DNA of 64,000 nucleotides from Limnoperna fortunei. Taxonomy: Eukaryota > Mollusca > Bivalvia > Mytilida > Modiolidae. The DNA is taken from NCBI GenBank assembly GCA_944474755.1, contig OX104115.1, forward strand, positions 70,966,993 through 71,030,992, read 5' to 3'. Shown piece after piece: positions 11,801 to 24,224 of this stretch. Both the position numbers and the translations under genes were made by a program. The first letter of the stretch is position 1. Each line of letters begins with the position of its first letter. Under the pieces are notes generated by a model. That model was not told where the DNA came from and ran no database searches. It saw nothing but the letters and a program-made list of their open reading frames with translations.

Positions 11801-14634
11801 TACAAAACTAAGTGGAAACTAAATAAAACATTCCGTATTAATATTAGTTATATTAACTGCATAAAAGTGCATTTTTATTTCTACTACATATTGGTCTTTT
11901 GCGTTCTTATTGGATGATTGTTTAGCAAAGTTTTGATTAGTTTAATTTCGATACAATTAATGGAAAAAACTCTCATCACAAATCAATAATTCCTATATAT
12001 TACTGAATTGGTAATTGTGAACATTATTTTCTGAAGAAACCTCATTAGTGTCATTTTAAGAACCTATTAATAATCAAACGTTTCCTGTTGAACAAACAAC
12101 ATCTTAGCCTTTGCGAAATACTTGGTATAATGATACTATAATGTGCGTTTGAAATCAAATGAAATTCTTATGTCTTGGTTTTTTTATCTGAGATTTTAAG
12201 TCCACGTCACCAATAAAGGATTTTCAGACAGCTAGTATAATAATTCAATTAAAGTTATTATAACAAGACATCTTTTTTATATTTAGAAAACCATGCTGTC
12301 TTATATTTGTTATATAAATTTGGCCCAAATGCCCTAGAAATAGTCAAACCAAATTTACAACCATCTGTCAACAATACATTGCTAAATCAGTGAACATTGA
12401 CAATGCAAGCAATTTTTACTTTATGCTATCTATTAAAACTCTGTCCAGGGATTTATAACATTAGTATGAGAGGATGAATTTTAAATCCACTCTAATCGTT
12501 CACGGAACCATAGTGTATTTCATTTGTTTAAGAAAACGAAACATTATTTTAAATAAAACATTCCAAATGTAACATTAAATAAATACAATGTATACATTGT
12601 AAAGGTGTAAAAAAATCAATTTTCAAAAACATTAAACTCTGAATTGGGTCTTTTTTGCTTCAAGAAAAATTCAAAGAATTTCAGAGACGTTTTAATCTGG
12701 AAATATAAGAAGCTGATAATGTTGCCTACGGTTTTATTTCTATAATAATTTTAAAACTTTGATACATACGAAAATATAAACATGCGGATTTAGTAAACAT
12801 AGAACAACATCATTACATTCTTTTATGATAATGGTTTCTCGCAATGCAGAGGAAGCAGACAGCATTTTCGCCAAAACATATACTAAAACTATACAAAATA
12901 TTGTCGGTTAAAAATTCACGTTAAACGTTTAGTAATTAAATTTTGTCTGTTTGAAAATGTATTCCCAGGAAGTTTCTTATATTATATATTCCATATTACA
13001 TTAGGTCAACATAAGCCCTAGATAATTGCCATAGAATAATGCTCTAATTCTTAATAAAAATGTTCGATGTTATAACAAACAACACCGCAGACAACGAATT
13101 ATAATTAGAGCAATCGCCTGCAGGTACTCTAAATGTGAAAAATAAAAGACCTAATTTGAACTTATTCTGTAATTAAGGATAAAAATACACAATTTAATAT
13201 AGAACTGTTTGATTTGAACAAATGAGTTTGCGAAGTAGCGATATTTTCAAATTACAAATCGTATACATAACTTAGGTATATATACATAGATTTGATGGCA
13301 AAATTGTATCATATGTCTCATATGGAACCCGAGGCACAAAATACGTTTAATATGACATTTTGTCGATTAATATTTGATGTACGATTTTTGAAAAAGTTCT
13401 AGTTATTAAAGGATCAAAACGGGGTTTATTAATACATTCATGTTGATGTATTTATTAAGAATTACTCGCGTGATTGCAAGATATTACACGCAAACTCTTT
13501 AATGTTCTGATGTGAATAAAACAACTACATACGTTGTAGTTACTTGATAGGTGATTTCTTTCACGTTTTTGGTATTACCTTACGGAATGAACTGATATTT
13601 CTTCCCTATATTGAATTCCTAAATGAGGTAAACTTCATTAAGAGGAAATGTTTATGCCGCATCTTTTTCTGCCATAACCTTTTAATTATAACTATCATTA
13701 TGTCTTCTCTCCGAAAACATTGTTAAAAATGTATTATTTGAATAAAGCATTGCCTAAGATTTAAGACAGTAGTTCCTTGAAATATCGTACCATAATGAAA
13801 TCTTCCGACCTTTTACACTTTACACGACACTTGTTCATTCAACACCGGCTTTTATGTATTTTAGTGGTATTATCTAAACACCGATTGACGTAGAAACAAA
13901 TGATAGATGTGCTAGGACGAGAGAAATTAAACATTATGAAACACTACATGGGTTAAAAAGTCATTTGCATTAAAGTCAATATTAATTAAATGCTGAAATT
14001 TGATATAATACTACATATAAGCAGAGATTGGTGTACCGATATTCAACAGACAGTGCAAATTCCCATTAGAACTAACAATGCTTCTCTGCCATCTGGGTTG
14101 GTTTTTTATTCATATGAAACATAATTTATTTTTTATCCTAAAACATAAGAAAAAAAAACATGTTGCCAAATTATTCAATTTTATTTTCCATATGATATTT
14201 TTGTGTCTCTGTGATCAAATCAAGCTTAGGGGATTTGAAAGAACCTGGAAATTTGTAATGTATATTTTGCAGAATGGTGTGTGTAATTCTAATTCAATGT
14301 ATTACATTTTAATGTTATTGGTAATTGAGACATTAACCTTTACATGCACTTAATTTGCGATTGTAAATCAAAATGTTTAACTACAAGTAATAATATATCT
14401 AAAACCAATTTTAGGTACATATGTAAACACCTTAAACTCCATTTATTGACAATTATTTCTGTATATTATTGTTCAATAACATTCACACCATAGTTAACTG
14501 AAAAAACGCAATACTATAATGTGAGCTTAATAACAAAATAAGAACCCATTTGTTTAATTTATTGAGAATTCTACTATTTTATAACACCAAAAATGTATTT
14601 CTTTTCTAAATCCTTCAATTAAAGAATGTGTTCA
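11801..14634. other. AT-rich noncoding stretch
   Basis: No gene or repeat that I recognise. Short ORFs at 13544-13726 and 14078-14353 lack any motif and have AT-driven composition. Probably intergenic sequence downstream of the minus-strand GPCR gene. Confidence 0.5.
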
Positions 14635-14850
14635 AAATGAAGGTGATAACAAAATACCGAACCCTATGAAATTGTCAAACAAGACAATCCACAAATAAAA
14701 GTCCAAGAAACCAGCAAACTCCAGAACAAACAACCAAAAATACTGCAACTACGGCACTGGTCCTGACTTCTTACAAGCATTTAAAAGAAATGGTAGGTTA
14801 AATCAGGTTTTATGGCATGCCAAACATCCCGCTTCCTTTACTGTAGAATG
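14635..14850 (+). repeat. Dispersed repeat E, isolated copy
   Basis: The sequence begins 'aaaatgaaggtgataacaa' and runs through 'cacaaataaaagtccaag', 'aactacggcactggt' and 'gcatgccaaacatcccgctt'. The first ~150 bases match 20870-21010 and 22545-22700 closely. There the same block forms the end of a larger duplicated module; here it stands alone, which suggests it is a mobile or widely dispersed unit. Confidence 0.7.
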
Positions 14851-15173
14851 TGAGTTGAGTAGGTTCATTAAAATAGATGACTATTATATACCACTTGTCA
14901 CTAATATGTGTAACCAACAATTATCGTAGAACATTTACTGTACACTGAATTAAAAATAGGGAAAACTATCCAGAACCACATTAGGCTCCCATGTCACATT
15001 ATGCATAAATTCGACTCGGTCTTTGCATAATTGTATCACATTGTATGCGGCCTATGTTCTTTCTCTTTAGTTATGGTTAAGTTGGTATGAATACAAACGC
15101 AGTACGGACTAGACTACTCATAAGAAAATCATATTTCTTTTTTAATTCGTAGAACTTAATGAGTCTGATTCCA

Positions 15174-16082
15174 TTAAGATGCCTCTACAAATTCTTGTTG
15201 TACGGAATTAAATGAATTTGACCGAAAGCAATATTTACACATCAAACGTTCTCTGAATGTTTTAATGCTAAATGTATAAATGATAGGATCAATCAGTGGG
15301 TTCAGTAGCAATAAATTATTAACAAATCTAAAATAATCCTCTAATGTTTCAAACTGTATTCCAGTAGAATTAACATACAGACCCAGAATCATTCGTGGTA
15401 CAAATGCAAGGATTGAAACAACAATGATAAATCCAAGTGTTGCAACGTTCCGTCTCATTCGCGATGTTGTTTTTTTCTTCCGTTTAATTTCAAGTTCAGT
15501 CATTCCACGGCATATATATGAATTTTTGGCCCTCCTGATAACACGGACCATTATCGCCAAATAACATATAATCAATGATGCCACTAAAATAACTCCAGGG
15601 ATGTCCATATACAGAAGAAATGACTTCTCTACCGTGTATGATCCTAAACAAGGCTTTGGGCCGTAATGTAATTCAACACCACATCGAATAATAACATAAA
15701 TATGTGTAACGATGACAGAAATAACTGCAAAACCGTTACTGCTTAAAAATGTCAAGATTTTATACCTTTTTACAAATGTTGCATTCAGTCTTTCGAAGCT
15801 TATCAGTAAAACTTGCAAGATTGAAAACAAAATCGTACCAGCTGCTAGGTGTTTTAGAATCATACACTGATACATTACGGAACTACTACCATCATTCCAG
15901 TTTGTAAGAATTATAATCCAAATATATTCCACCATTTGTATTGCATCGCTTATGCTGAGAAGTAACACTAAGTTCATAAATCGAGATACATTTAGCTGTT
16001 TTGCTGTTGCTAAAATTACAATAGAAACTACATCGGCAGTTAAAACAACACCACACAAAATGATAGTAAATAGCCACTTCAT
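15174..16082 (-). CDS. Orphan class A-like G-protein-coupled receptor
   Basis: A 302-residue, single-exon seven-helix membrane protein. Predicted helices are about residues 3-27, 35-60, 77-98, 116-134, 157-182, 213-236 and 250-271. Class A hallmarks are visible. They are Asp46 in helix 2 (LSISD), Cys73 at the top of helix 3 with candidate partners Cys134/Cys145, Pro229 in helix 6, and a helix 7 box NPLIDPIIY (261-269) related to NPxxY. The DRY position reads E97-R98-L99. A basic third intracellular loop (RRAK...KRKKKTTSRMRR) and a Cys-rich tail (MCKYCF) follow. The N-terminus before helix 1 is only a few residues long. The ATG is supported by an in-frame TAA 27 bases upstream. Ligand unknown. 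The NPxxxDPxxY form is reminiscent of odorant-type or lineage-expanded mollusc receptors, but I cannot assign a subfamily. Confidence 0.87.
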   Translation of the reverse strand: MKWLFTIILCGVVLTADVVSIVILATAKQLNVSRFMNLVLLLSISDAIQMVEYIWIIILTNWNDGSSSVMYQCMILKHLAAGTILFSILQVLLISFERLNATFVKRYKILTFLSSNGFAVISVIVTHIYVIIRCGVELHYGPKPCLGSYTVEKSFLLYMDIPGVILVASLIICYLAIMVRVIRRAKNSYICRGMTELEIKRKKKTTSRMRRNVATLGFIIVVSILAFVPRMILGLYVNSTGIQFETLEDYFRFVNNLLLLNPLIDPIIYTFSIKTFRERLMCKYCFRSNSFNSVQQEFVEAS

Positions 16083-16099
16083 ATCAATAACGTTTTTCT

Positions 16100-17040
16100 T
16101 AACAAGTTAAATGAATTGTTATATCTGCGACTTTATTTGTTTGATATGTGATCGACATTCGTACAATATGCCTTCGATAGCGTACAGTGTTATAAATTGT
16201 CTGCAAGAGACTGCTAAAATCTATTGGTTTTAGTAAGATCAATAATTTTCTTAACTTGTATGTAATGATCTTAAAGAAAAAGATGCATCGTTTTTATTTT
16301 AACATTTAAATTGTGATCATTAACAAATAATGTAAAAACAGGAAACAAGACTACAATTTATATGTATCTTTTAAAAACAATAATTTTTTTCTGTAGCATT
16401 TAGGATACATAGTAGAGTGTGTATAAGAAGTACAGACTTACACAGAAATAAGCTTTATAACTAAGTAAAATTTAATGTACAGTCCTAGTTACGAAGATAA
16501 TTATTACATATTTAGATATATAACATATTTTTCATAACACAATCGGGGCTTTAACGAATAAATCACGTCTCACATATTTATTCTCGAAAATTAAAAGGTT
16601 ATAACGAAATGAAAAAATGATTATTATGTAAACATCAAACACATGTTAGAAACACATCCAGTCAAGAACTGATTTTAATGACACTGTCTTGAGTTAGTGA
16701 TTGACAGGTAATAAACCACCTGCAGGGCAATTGTACTAAATAATAATTTATTATGTCCCATCTTATCAGCTAATTAACATACTTCCGCTCAGATCCTGTT
16801 GCCTTGTAATTATACAGTATAACAGATTTTTTTACGAGTCCATCATTTCATTAATAAACAATATTTTTGGTGATTACTTTTGTATAAATTAAAGTTGTAA
16901 TATATTTTCAAATTGTTCATTAGTTTTGCGTTGTTGGCTTAAATTTAAATTAACCGCTCAAAATAATGTTTTTATACGGCACAAGCTGAAACAAAAATAT
17001 ATATATACGGGTGTGCAATAACCGTGATTATTCAGTACTC
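16100..17040. other. Noncoding, upstream of the GPCR gene
   Basis: This is the 5' side of the minus-strand receptor gene. I see no canonical TATA box that I would assign, no further exon and no recognised repeat. A short (TA)n-like run occurs near 16998. Confidence 0.4.
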
Positions 17041-17043
17041 AGT

Positions 17044-18347
17044 ATGGCTGGTAGAATAAGAAAATCTATAGACCTTGAAACGAAGAACCAGCTGTTGATA
17101 AAAATGACCGACTTAAGTCAGAAATAGAATGGCGTTTGATATAACGCCCAGTACCCTCAGTACAATTCCCAAACAACAGGATTGCATTTACATCTACAAC
17201 AACAGTAAGTTTTGTTCGAAAAGGAAATCAATCATTACTGTAACAAGATGTTAAGTAGACTACATTTCAAAGCTTTAAAACTGTTCGCGACCAGAACATT
17301 CAAATATCCGTCCCAACACACAGCTTAAGCCAACAAATAAGCCATTCGACTAGGCAATTAAGGTTTTCAGCAAATCATAGCTGGATTAAGAGGTAAAAAC
17401 TACTACATGGCATCGTATCCAGGCCCATCAATGGATATGTTGACCAGACAGTTGCTACACGTACATTACCAACACATTACCAAACCTGCTAGAACCCAAT
17501 CTTTATCAAGGTAGAAACTGTTTTTTTTTCAAATACTTTACCCAACAAAACATTGCAGTATACAGGAAAACCGTGTCACGGAGGAAAAAACAACATAGAA
17601 AGACTGACCGTTGCACTCCTGGCAAACACGACAGGAACAAAAAAAACTTAAATTACTGGTTACTACAAAGTTTGCCAACCGAAATGCTTTCAAAACGTTA
17701 AAATTGCCGGTGCTGTACCAATCAAGCAAAAAAGCATGAATGACGAATAACGTGATCAAGCAGTGGGTTAATAAACTCGACAGATAGATGTTGAGACAAG
17801 AGAATAATCTGTCCAGCACATAAACTCATCGGTAGCCACGATAGTGAACGTATACACACAACATTTGCAACTGTGTAAACTGTGGCTTCCATCAACCAGC
17901 AGACACTACTTTGGAAACATCAGAGGACAAAAGAGACGACTACGACGATGACGACGTACGCCTACAACAACTGCAGACGACTACCTTCCGGTAAATCATT
18001 ACTGTACCTGAGTTCGTCAGCTTCGAAATTAACGGACGTGTTGCCGACAATAAACTACTTTCCGAGCCCAAACCGAAGACGAAATCACGGCTAGAATACT
18101 TACACAGGACGAATGTGAGGACAATGACGAAGATTCATTGACTAACGTAGTCATTGCTAATCGCGAGTCGCTCAAACTGATTGCAAACCTTCAGAGGAAA
18201 CCCGCTACTAAGAAAGATGTTACAGACCTCCTGTACAACAACCAATCAGATATTGAGACATATTTCCAGAAATGCATCACCTCTTGTCTCGCACAGAAGA
18301 CCAAACAAACTTCATTAAAGTGTAAAAACATGAATGTTCTTAAATAA
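17044..18347 (+). pseudogene. Dead Tigger/CENP-B-type transposase (pogo, Tc1/mariner superfamily)
   Basis: The ATG at 17044 opens MAGRIRKSIDLETKNQLL, the N-terminal psq-like helix-turn-helix of CENP-B/Tigger proteins. After a stop it continues 'STIPKQQDCIYIYN', corresponding to the end of that domain. Degraded later pieces follow in all three frames. These include 'DSCYT', 'LFFK'-like text near 17520, 'ERLTVALLANTTGTKK' (about 17597-17644), 'LKLLVTTKFANRNAFKTLKLP', 'QWVNKLDR' and a CPAH remnant of the DDE-domain DNCxAH motif near 17808. An acidic tail reads 'DECEDNDEDSLTNVVIANRE' (about 18109-18170). The order matches a DDE transposase of roughly 450 residues. More than ten stops or frameshifts abolish function. 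Terminal inverted repeats are not identified. Confidence 0.85.
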
Positions 18348-19660
18348 AAACTGAACTTAACAATGCTTATTTTATTGTTTTATTATCAACTTTACAACGT
18401 CTTTGGCAATAATGCCTATTTTCACACACTTTTAGTTTCTTTATATTCTTATATCATATCCAATCAATTAAACAGTAATTTGCATTTTAAATCTAGTTCA
18501 TAACAATTTTCTGTAAATTAGCTAGAAAGTCAAAATATTAGTATTACATGTTACAACTCAACAACGAAAAAGTTTGTATGGAAGTTGGTCCCAGAACACA
18601 GTAAAAATGTGCACAGATCTACAAAAATTACTAATTTATGTAGCATCTGCAGACTTCATAAACTCCATAGAGGCCTTAAAACTGCTTAACGTAATAAAAT
18701 ATCTATTTTAGCAACGATTAACGTCAAAGAAATTCCGCTAGTATTTTCAAAACCTTTTCAGAAATAGGCATTATGTCATACCAAAACATCCAATTGCGCT
18801 CAAAGACGAGGTCTGGTATTGACATTTTTATCAGTCATTGATGGTCTCCAGACATTTGTTATATAAGGATGATTAAAGATTGTTAAATATTTTATTGTCA
18901 ACATAATAGTTGTTATAGAGAAAAGATGCTATAAGAATAAGTTAACAAGCTTTCACACTTTTCTTGTTATCAAGTGTGATCCAGCAAGAATATATATATT
19001 GTTTAATACACAACGCGTTGTATTATGTAAATTCCCAAATTAACACTTCAAAAGTTTGAAGGATTTAGTGCAAGATTATGCAAACTTATAGGTCAAACAG
19101 GGTCTTTTGAAACCCATCCTTATTTATCAAATCACTTAGACCTTTCATATACAAAACATAACAAATACATCTTTTTCACTGATAGATGTTATTATTATAT
19201 AACATATACATGAAACATGTTGATCTATTACGACATCAAATCAGAATATATCGATGTCCGTCTCTAATTTCAACTATTAAAAATATCTGGTGAACGCGTC
19301 CGAATTTAATTATACATCTAAACATCCCATTTACACTCTAACTCACTACGCAAAGCCAAACTTTTAGATAATGTCATACCATGTTGCCTTTCCTTTCTTT
19401 TGGCATTACTACAATGTTTTTCTACAGCTTTTTAAACAATTATATTTCATTTCAACTTGCATTGGGTTAAATTATATTTCAATGTTTTCACAATAAGGAT
19501 TTTCAAACAAGTGGAAATTCTATGCGCTTATTACATTAATTGTATTGGTTTTTCTTTAAAATGCGTTTATAGTTAACATATTTTAATAGTTCTATTTGTT
19601 GTTTCTTATACGATTGTCATAAAATTTACAATTTAGAAATTTTTCCCTTTTAAACATTAA
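18348..19660. other. Noncoding, no recognised content
   Basis: AT-rich sequence following the Tigger remnant. The 13-base words at 18409-18421 (ataatgcctattt) and 18762-18774 (aaataggcattat) are perfect inverted repeats 340 bp apart and could be ends of a small nonautonomous element, but nothing else supports this. Confidence 0.35.
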
Positions 19661-19664
19661 CAGT

Positions 19665-19795
19665 GGTGGTCTTGATGATCTAGTGTTTAATCATCTACCG
19701 TATATCACAAGCCTGTCAACACCTTCTGTTCGCGCTTCTTCCCAAATCTGGACGCCATGATATAGGTGAACAATTGCTGAAAATGTCGCTTTACA
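19665..19795 (+). repeat. Degraded tRNA-related SINE
   Basis: The tail 'ctggacgccatgatataggt', 'gaacaattgctgaaaatg', 'tcgctttac' matches the tail of the complete SINE at 61431-61690. Upstream, 'ctagtgtttaatcatctacc' through 'ctgtcaacacc' aligns to the region between its A and B boxes. The middle is deleted. Confidence 0.65.
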
Positions 19796-20254
19796 GCTTT
19801 CGAAAAACATCAAATAGTAGCAGCTTCCTTATTAATGTATCTAAAATCTAAATTGCGTTAGTGTATAATTCATATACTCATACAAAAGAATGTTCTGGTT
19901 CTTGGTTAATAAAATTCAAAAATAAAAATAAACTGACGTTTGTTCTAAGAACAAATGTTAAGGTCTTCCCCACTATCATCTAAAGTCAGAAAATAGCTGT
20001 TATGGACTACTTTGTCAATTGCTAAGCACCAAATGTCACTTAGTCATAAAAAATTAGTTATTTGAGTAAAACGGTTTCGAGGCAATGGTTGTCAAGGACA
20101 TTTATGCTCGTTGCTATGAACAAAAGGTCACTTCGGGGGATAAAATTACTGATTTCGGTAAAGTATATCATCGTAATTCTAAAACTATAGGGTTGTTTTT
20201 TATAACTGTTTCTTTGTTGCTATGGGTTGAAATTAAAGCGTTTTCCCTTCAGAA

Positions 20255-21010
20255 CCTTTTTGCTGCTTTTGGTCAATTTTATGAAGTCGGAATATAAAAC
20301 GCTTTCTGAATTTCTGTAGGCGTAGGTAAAACTAAGCTTTTTGTTTCATGGATCTCAATTATAAATACATTAAGATTTTTCATGGTATCAAAAAAGTCAT
20401 GATATGATAAATTAGTAGTTGTAAAAACAAATAAAAATAATTTTATATAATATTGTTTTATAAATGGACTTTGAATTAAGAAGCAAATACATAAAAGCTT
20501 TACATAAATCAGTTTCAATTTTTTTAGCGTTTGGTAGTAAAGTGTTATTGCAGTAATCCTAATAATAACACAAATAGTGAAGATGAGGTCAAGTTACTGT
20601 AGAGTATGATAAAGCCTTTATAATAAATCAAGCCACCTCTTAGCTATTCATCTACAGATAATTGACGTTTGATATATAAAAACATAGAAAAAAAGTATTG
20701 CAGCACTAAATGTTTAATGAAATAAGAAAAAATATGTATTGTTTAGCATGCAAGTTTAATTCGTAATGAAAGAGTACTTCTCTCATGATTTTTTCCTTCC
20801 CAAATATTGTTTATCTTTTGCTTTATCATGTCAACACTCTCATATATACAATTTTCACTCGTATGCAGTATGCTTTAAAATGATTATAATAACAAAATAC
20901 CAAACACCAAGAGAACAGTAAAAACAGACAATTTATAAATCAAAGTCCAAGAAACCGGCAAACTTGAAAACATACAATCAAAACTATAGCAAGGTACTGC
21001 AAATGTTCTG
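20255..21010 (+). repeat. Duplicated noncoding module, copy 1
   Basis: Landmarks in order are 'tttttgctgcttttggt', 'ctgtaggcgtaggtaaaact', 'cataaaagctttacataaat', 'aatcaagccacctcttag', 'gtattgcagcac', then dispersed repeat E (from about 20870). The full order recurs at 21945-22700. The short ORFs at 20085-20297 and 20279-20518 are incidental. Confidence 0.75.
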
Positions 21011-21229
21011 ACATGTTACTTGATACGACTGACATAATTTTTAAAATTACGTCTAGACAGATAAATCAAATACGGATTGTGAGCAAAAAATTACATGAAA
21101 CAAGATCTTTAGAAAATATGTCAAAGTCAAACAGAGAAGTGTGGTAACACAGTGCGATAGAGAGTGATACTGCATTTTAACTTACAAAGTTCTTTGGATC
21201 TTTTCCATATTTTTCTAAATTTAAATAAT

Positions 21230-21816
21230 CTAATAGGTGTAGAGTTATTGTCATATCGTTTGGTTGTTGATCGTTGAAATAACAGGATGAAAAAAAAATA
21301 CGAAAGTAACAGCTACTTCGATTTTGTGTTGTAAATAGACTTAAACGAATTAATTATACAGTTTTAAAAATCCGTTGGCGTGGGTAAAACTATGTTTTAG
21401 TGTCCTGGATCTCAATTATAAATACATTAAGAGTTTTCATTATATCCAAAAATGTCGGAAGATGATAAAATATTAGATAGTGTAAAACAAACAGAAATAA
21501 AATCCTACAGTACCTTTTATAAACGGATTTTATTTATGATTTAAAATGCAGGCACATAAAAGCTTTACATAAATCAGTAACAGTAACTCTAAAAAGAACA
21601 CAAGTAGTAATGATTGCGTCAACTCAACGTGGTACAATGTATATAATAAAGCTCTCAATTAAAATCAAGCCACTTCTTAATTTTTCTGTAAAGATAATCC
21701 ACTTTGATAATAGAAAACTGACAAAAGCATTGCAACCTAAAATATAAAATGAGACTCAGATTTAGAATTGTTCGACATGCAAAATACAAACTAACTGTAA
21801 ATAAATTTGTCCTATT
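21230..21816 (+). repeat. Duplicated noncoding module, copy 2 (partial)
   Basis: It shares 'cagctacttcgatt', 'gtgttgta', 'gtaaaact', 'cataaaagctttacataaat', 'aatcaagccac' and 'aagcattgcaac' with its neighbours but lacks the terminal repeat E. It abuts copy 3 directly, giving a head-to-tail pair with a period of roughly 560-630 bp. Confidence 0.7.
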
Positions 21817-22700
21817 TTTGGTTGTTAGTCATTGGAATATATAGAACCAAATAAAATAGTTAGGTCGCAGCTACTTCGATTCTGTGTTGTACATTGACTT
21901 AGACGAATTATTTAAGTTTTAAACTCATGAACACAAATTGCTGCTTTTGGTGATAAGTCAAATTCATGCATTCTGAACAAAAAAATCTTTTTACTTTCTG
22001 TAGGAGTAGGTAAAACTAAGTTTTTGTGTTCTTAATGGATTCAATCATAAATACATTCTGAATTTTAATTATATCAAAAATGTAAGAAGATGATTAATAA
22101 TTGGTTTTTAAACAAATACAGATAATATCATACAATATTCAGTTATAAATGGATTTATGTAGGATTTAGGAAGCATATACATAAAAAATTTGTATGAATC
22201 AGTTTCAGTTATTATAGCGTTTGCAAGAGAAGTTTTATTGCAGTTATGTTATAAAGAACACTAATAGTAAATATGGGATCATATGAATGGAGTATATAAT
22301 AAAACTTTGATATTAAATTCAAGCCACCTCTTACTTATTTAGGTAAAGATAATTGACTTTTGATATGTAAAAATATGGAAAAAGCATTGCAACACCAAAT
22401 ATAAAGTAAGACTCAAATTTTGAATTGTTTGACAAGCATGTGTAATTGTTGATAAAAAGAATTTTTATTGATGATTTTCTTGTAGAAAATTGTTTATCTT
22501 CTTCTTTTTCATGTCATCACTCGTATATATAAAATTTTTACTCGTATGCTTTAAAATGAAGGTAATAACAAAATACCAAACACCAAGGGAACTGTCAAAA
22601 AAGATAAATCCACAAATCAAAGTCCAATAAAGCGACAAACTTGAGAATCTACAACCAAAACTGCAGCATAGTACTGCAATGGTTCTGACTTGTTACAGGC
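21817..22700 (+). repeat. Duplicated noncoding module, copy 3, ending in repeat E
   Basis: It reads 'cagctacttcgattctgtg', 'tgctgcttttggtgat', 'ctgtaggagtaggtaaaact', 'ttcaagccacctcttac', 'aagcattgcaacaccaaat', then repeat E from 'aaaatgaaggtaataacaaa'. It is the closest full-length counterpart of copy 1. Confidence 0.75.
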
Positions 22701-24220
22701 ATTTCAAAATTAAAGCAATTACGCATACTGAACGCAAGATGTTTCTCTTCTGCTGATAGTTTGGGTTTTTACCGTCGGTGACTAACGTAAAACGGTCTCG
22801 CACGGATTTATTGCCTTAATGGTTCTAATTAAAATTATACAATTTATAGTTTAATTTGTGAGAGAACGGGATAATTAAAAGTTTCCGAGCCTGCACTCAA
22901 GATTCCAGGATGAGAGTCATTCAAAATAACACAGTCAATCCATGCGTAACTAGTCGTCAACTAGTGAACCAAGGCAGCCAGCATAATTTATTGGGCATGT
23001 CATGGCATCGTCGCGAACGCCAGCTCTTATCAAACATTTCCAAAAGGATTTTTAACGTGCTAGCTTTTGAAATACTGTACACGAGGCACGTCTCATCTGA
23101 CAGATGACAAAAAACTACGAATATTTTACAACTTATTAACATATTGGTAATTGTTTCTTTATTTACATTTTGGGTGCTGTATGTACAAAATTTTATTATT
23201 ATTATTTCTGTAGGGTTTTTTTTATCTTTCCTGGACCAAAGGACCATGTGAGCTTTTGCCATCACTTGGATTCCTCTCTTCTCTAAACCCAAGTGGCTAC
23301 AATCATACTCAAAGTACTAAGTTTCTAATGTGTACCCAGAGTGTTTATCAATAGAGAAAGATCGCCGCTGCTACTGAAAATAAAACATAGGTGTCAACAC
23401 ATGTTTTGATCAATATCTCAAAAATCATCACTAAACTGTTACCTCAAATTGATCGGCATAATAAGCTCCACAAAAGTTCCTCTTAGTCCAAAGCTGTGTA
23501 ATTATTTACTGTAGTAGTTATTGCCATTAAATTACAATTTATGACAAATTTTGCAATTTGTACAACATAACTTGAAAAAAAAATAAGAGCTAGACTGACA
23601 TTGTAAATACCTAGTTGGTCCAAAATTGTCCGACCACTACTTATAGGTGTTATTGCCCTTAAATGACATTGTGTAAATGAACTTTTCGGTTTATGTGCAA
23701 AAATGATTAGCAAAACGAATCCTAAAATTCACATTGTTGGACTGCAAATTTCAGATGACCCCAAATAGGAGTTATTCTAATTTAGACAAAATTACCAGTT
23801 TTTTTCCATAGAAATTAGAAACTGTAAAACGTTGGTTCGAATTATCTAACAAATCACTATACAATCTAAATAAACTGAGCTAATACCAAATAATTCCATG
23901 GTGGAATTATTGTAACAAACACCAATTGTTGAATGGAGTGATAAAATATACCATCCCACCTTTCCACGGGGAAGTAAAAATCTGTATAAAATTGAGGTGA
24001 ATGAATCGTCAACCTTAAGGGGCGATAAATAAAAAGGACAACAAAACACACCAACTTTATTATGACTTGTTGTCATGTTCTTGATTCAAACGACAAGTGT
24101 GCACACAGAAAAATGTCTCGCCTGCGTTCCGCATCAGTAACGAAAATAAATACGTCATAAGCATTACGTAGATAACATTAAATTGTTATCATTAAAAATA
24201 TATAATGCATGGTTACAGAT
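22701..24220. other. Noncoding, no assigned content
   Basis: Several ORFs of 60-110 codons occur on both strands but none shows a domain, a signal or plausible codon use. The text around 23470-23840 reads like diverged dispersed repeat ('ttattgccattaaatta' and 'ttattgcccttaaatgac' are near-copies ~130 bp apart). Confidence 0.4.
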
Positions 24221-24224
24221 AAAC

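Noticed and set aside
18409..18774. 13-bp perfect inverted repeats as transposon ends
   Set aside because: No target duplication, no extension of the match and no relation to the Tigger remnant could be shown.
19936..19960. Palindrome tttgttctaagaacaaa as a possible hormone-receptor site
   Set aside because: The half-site order is wrong for a steroid response element, and short palindromes of this size are expected by chance in AT-rich DNA.
22910..23292. Overlapping ORFs of 65 and 111 codons on opposite strands
   Set aside because: No motif, no plausible start context, and both strands equally open; shadows of base composition.
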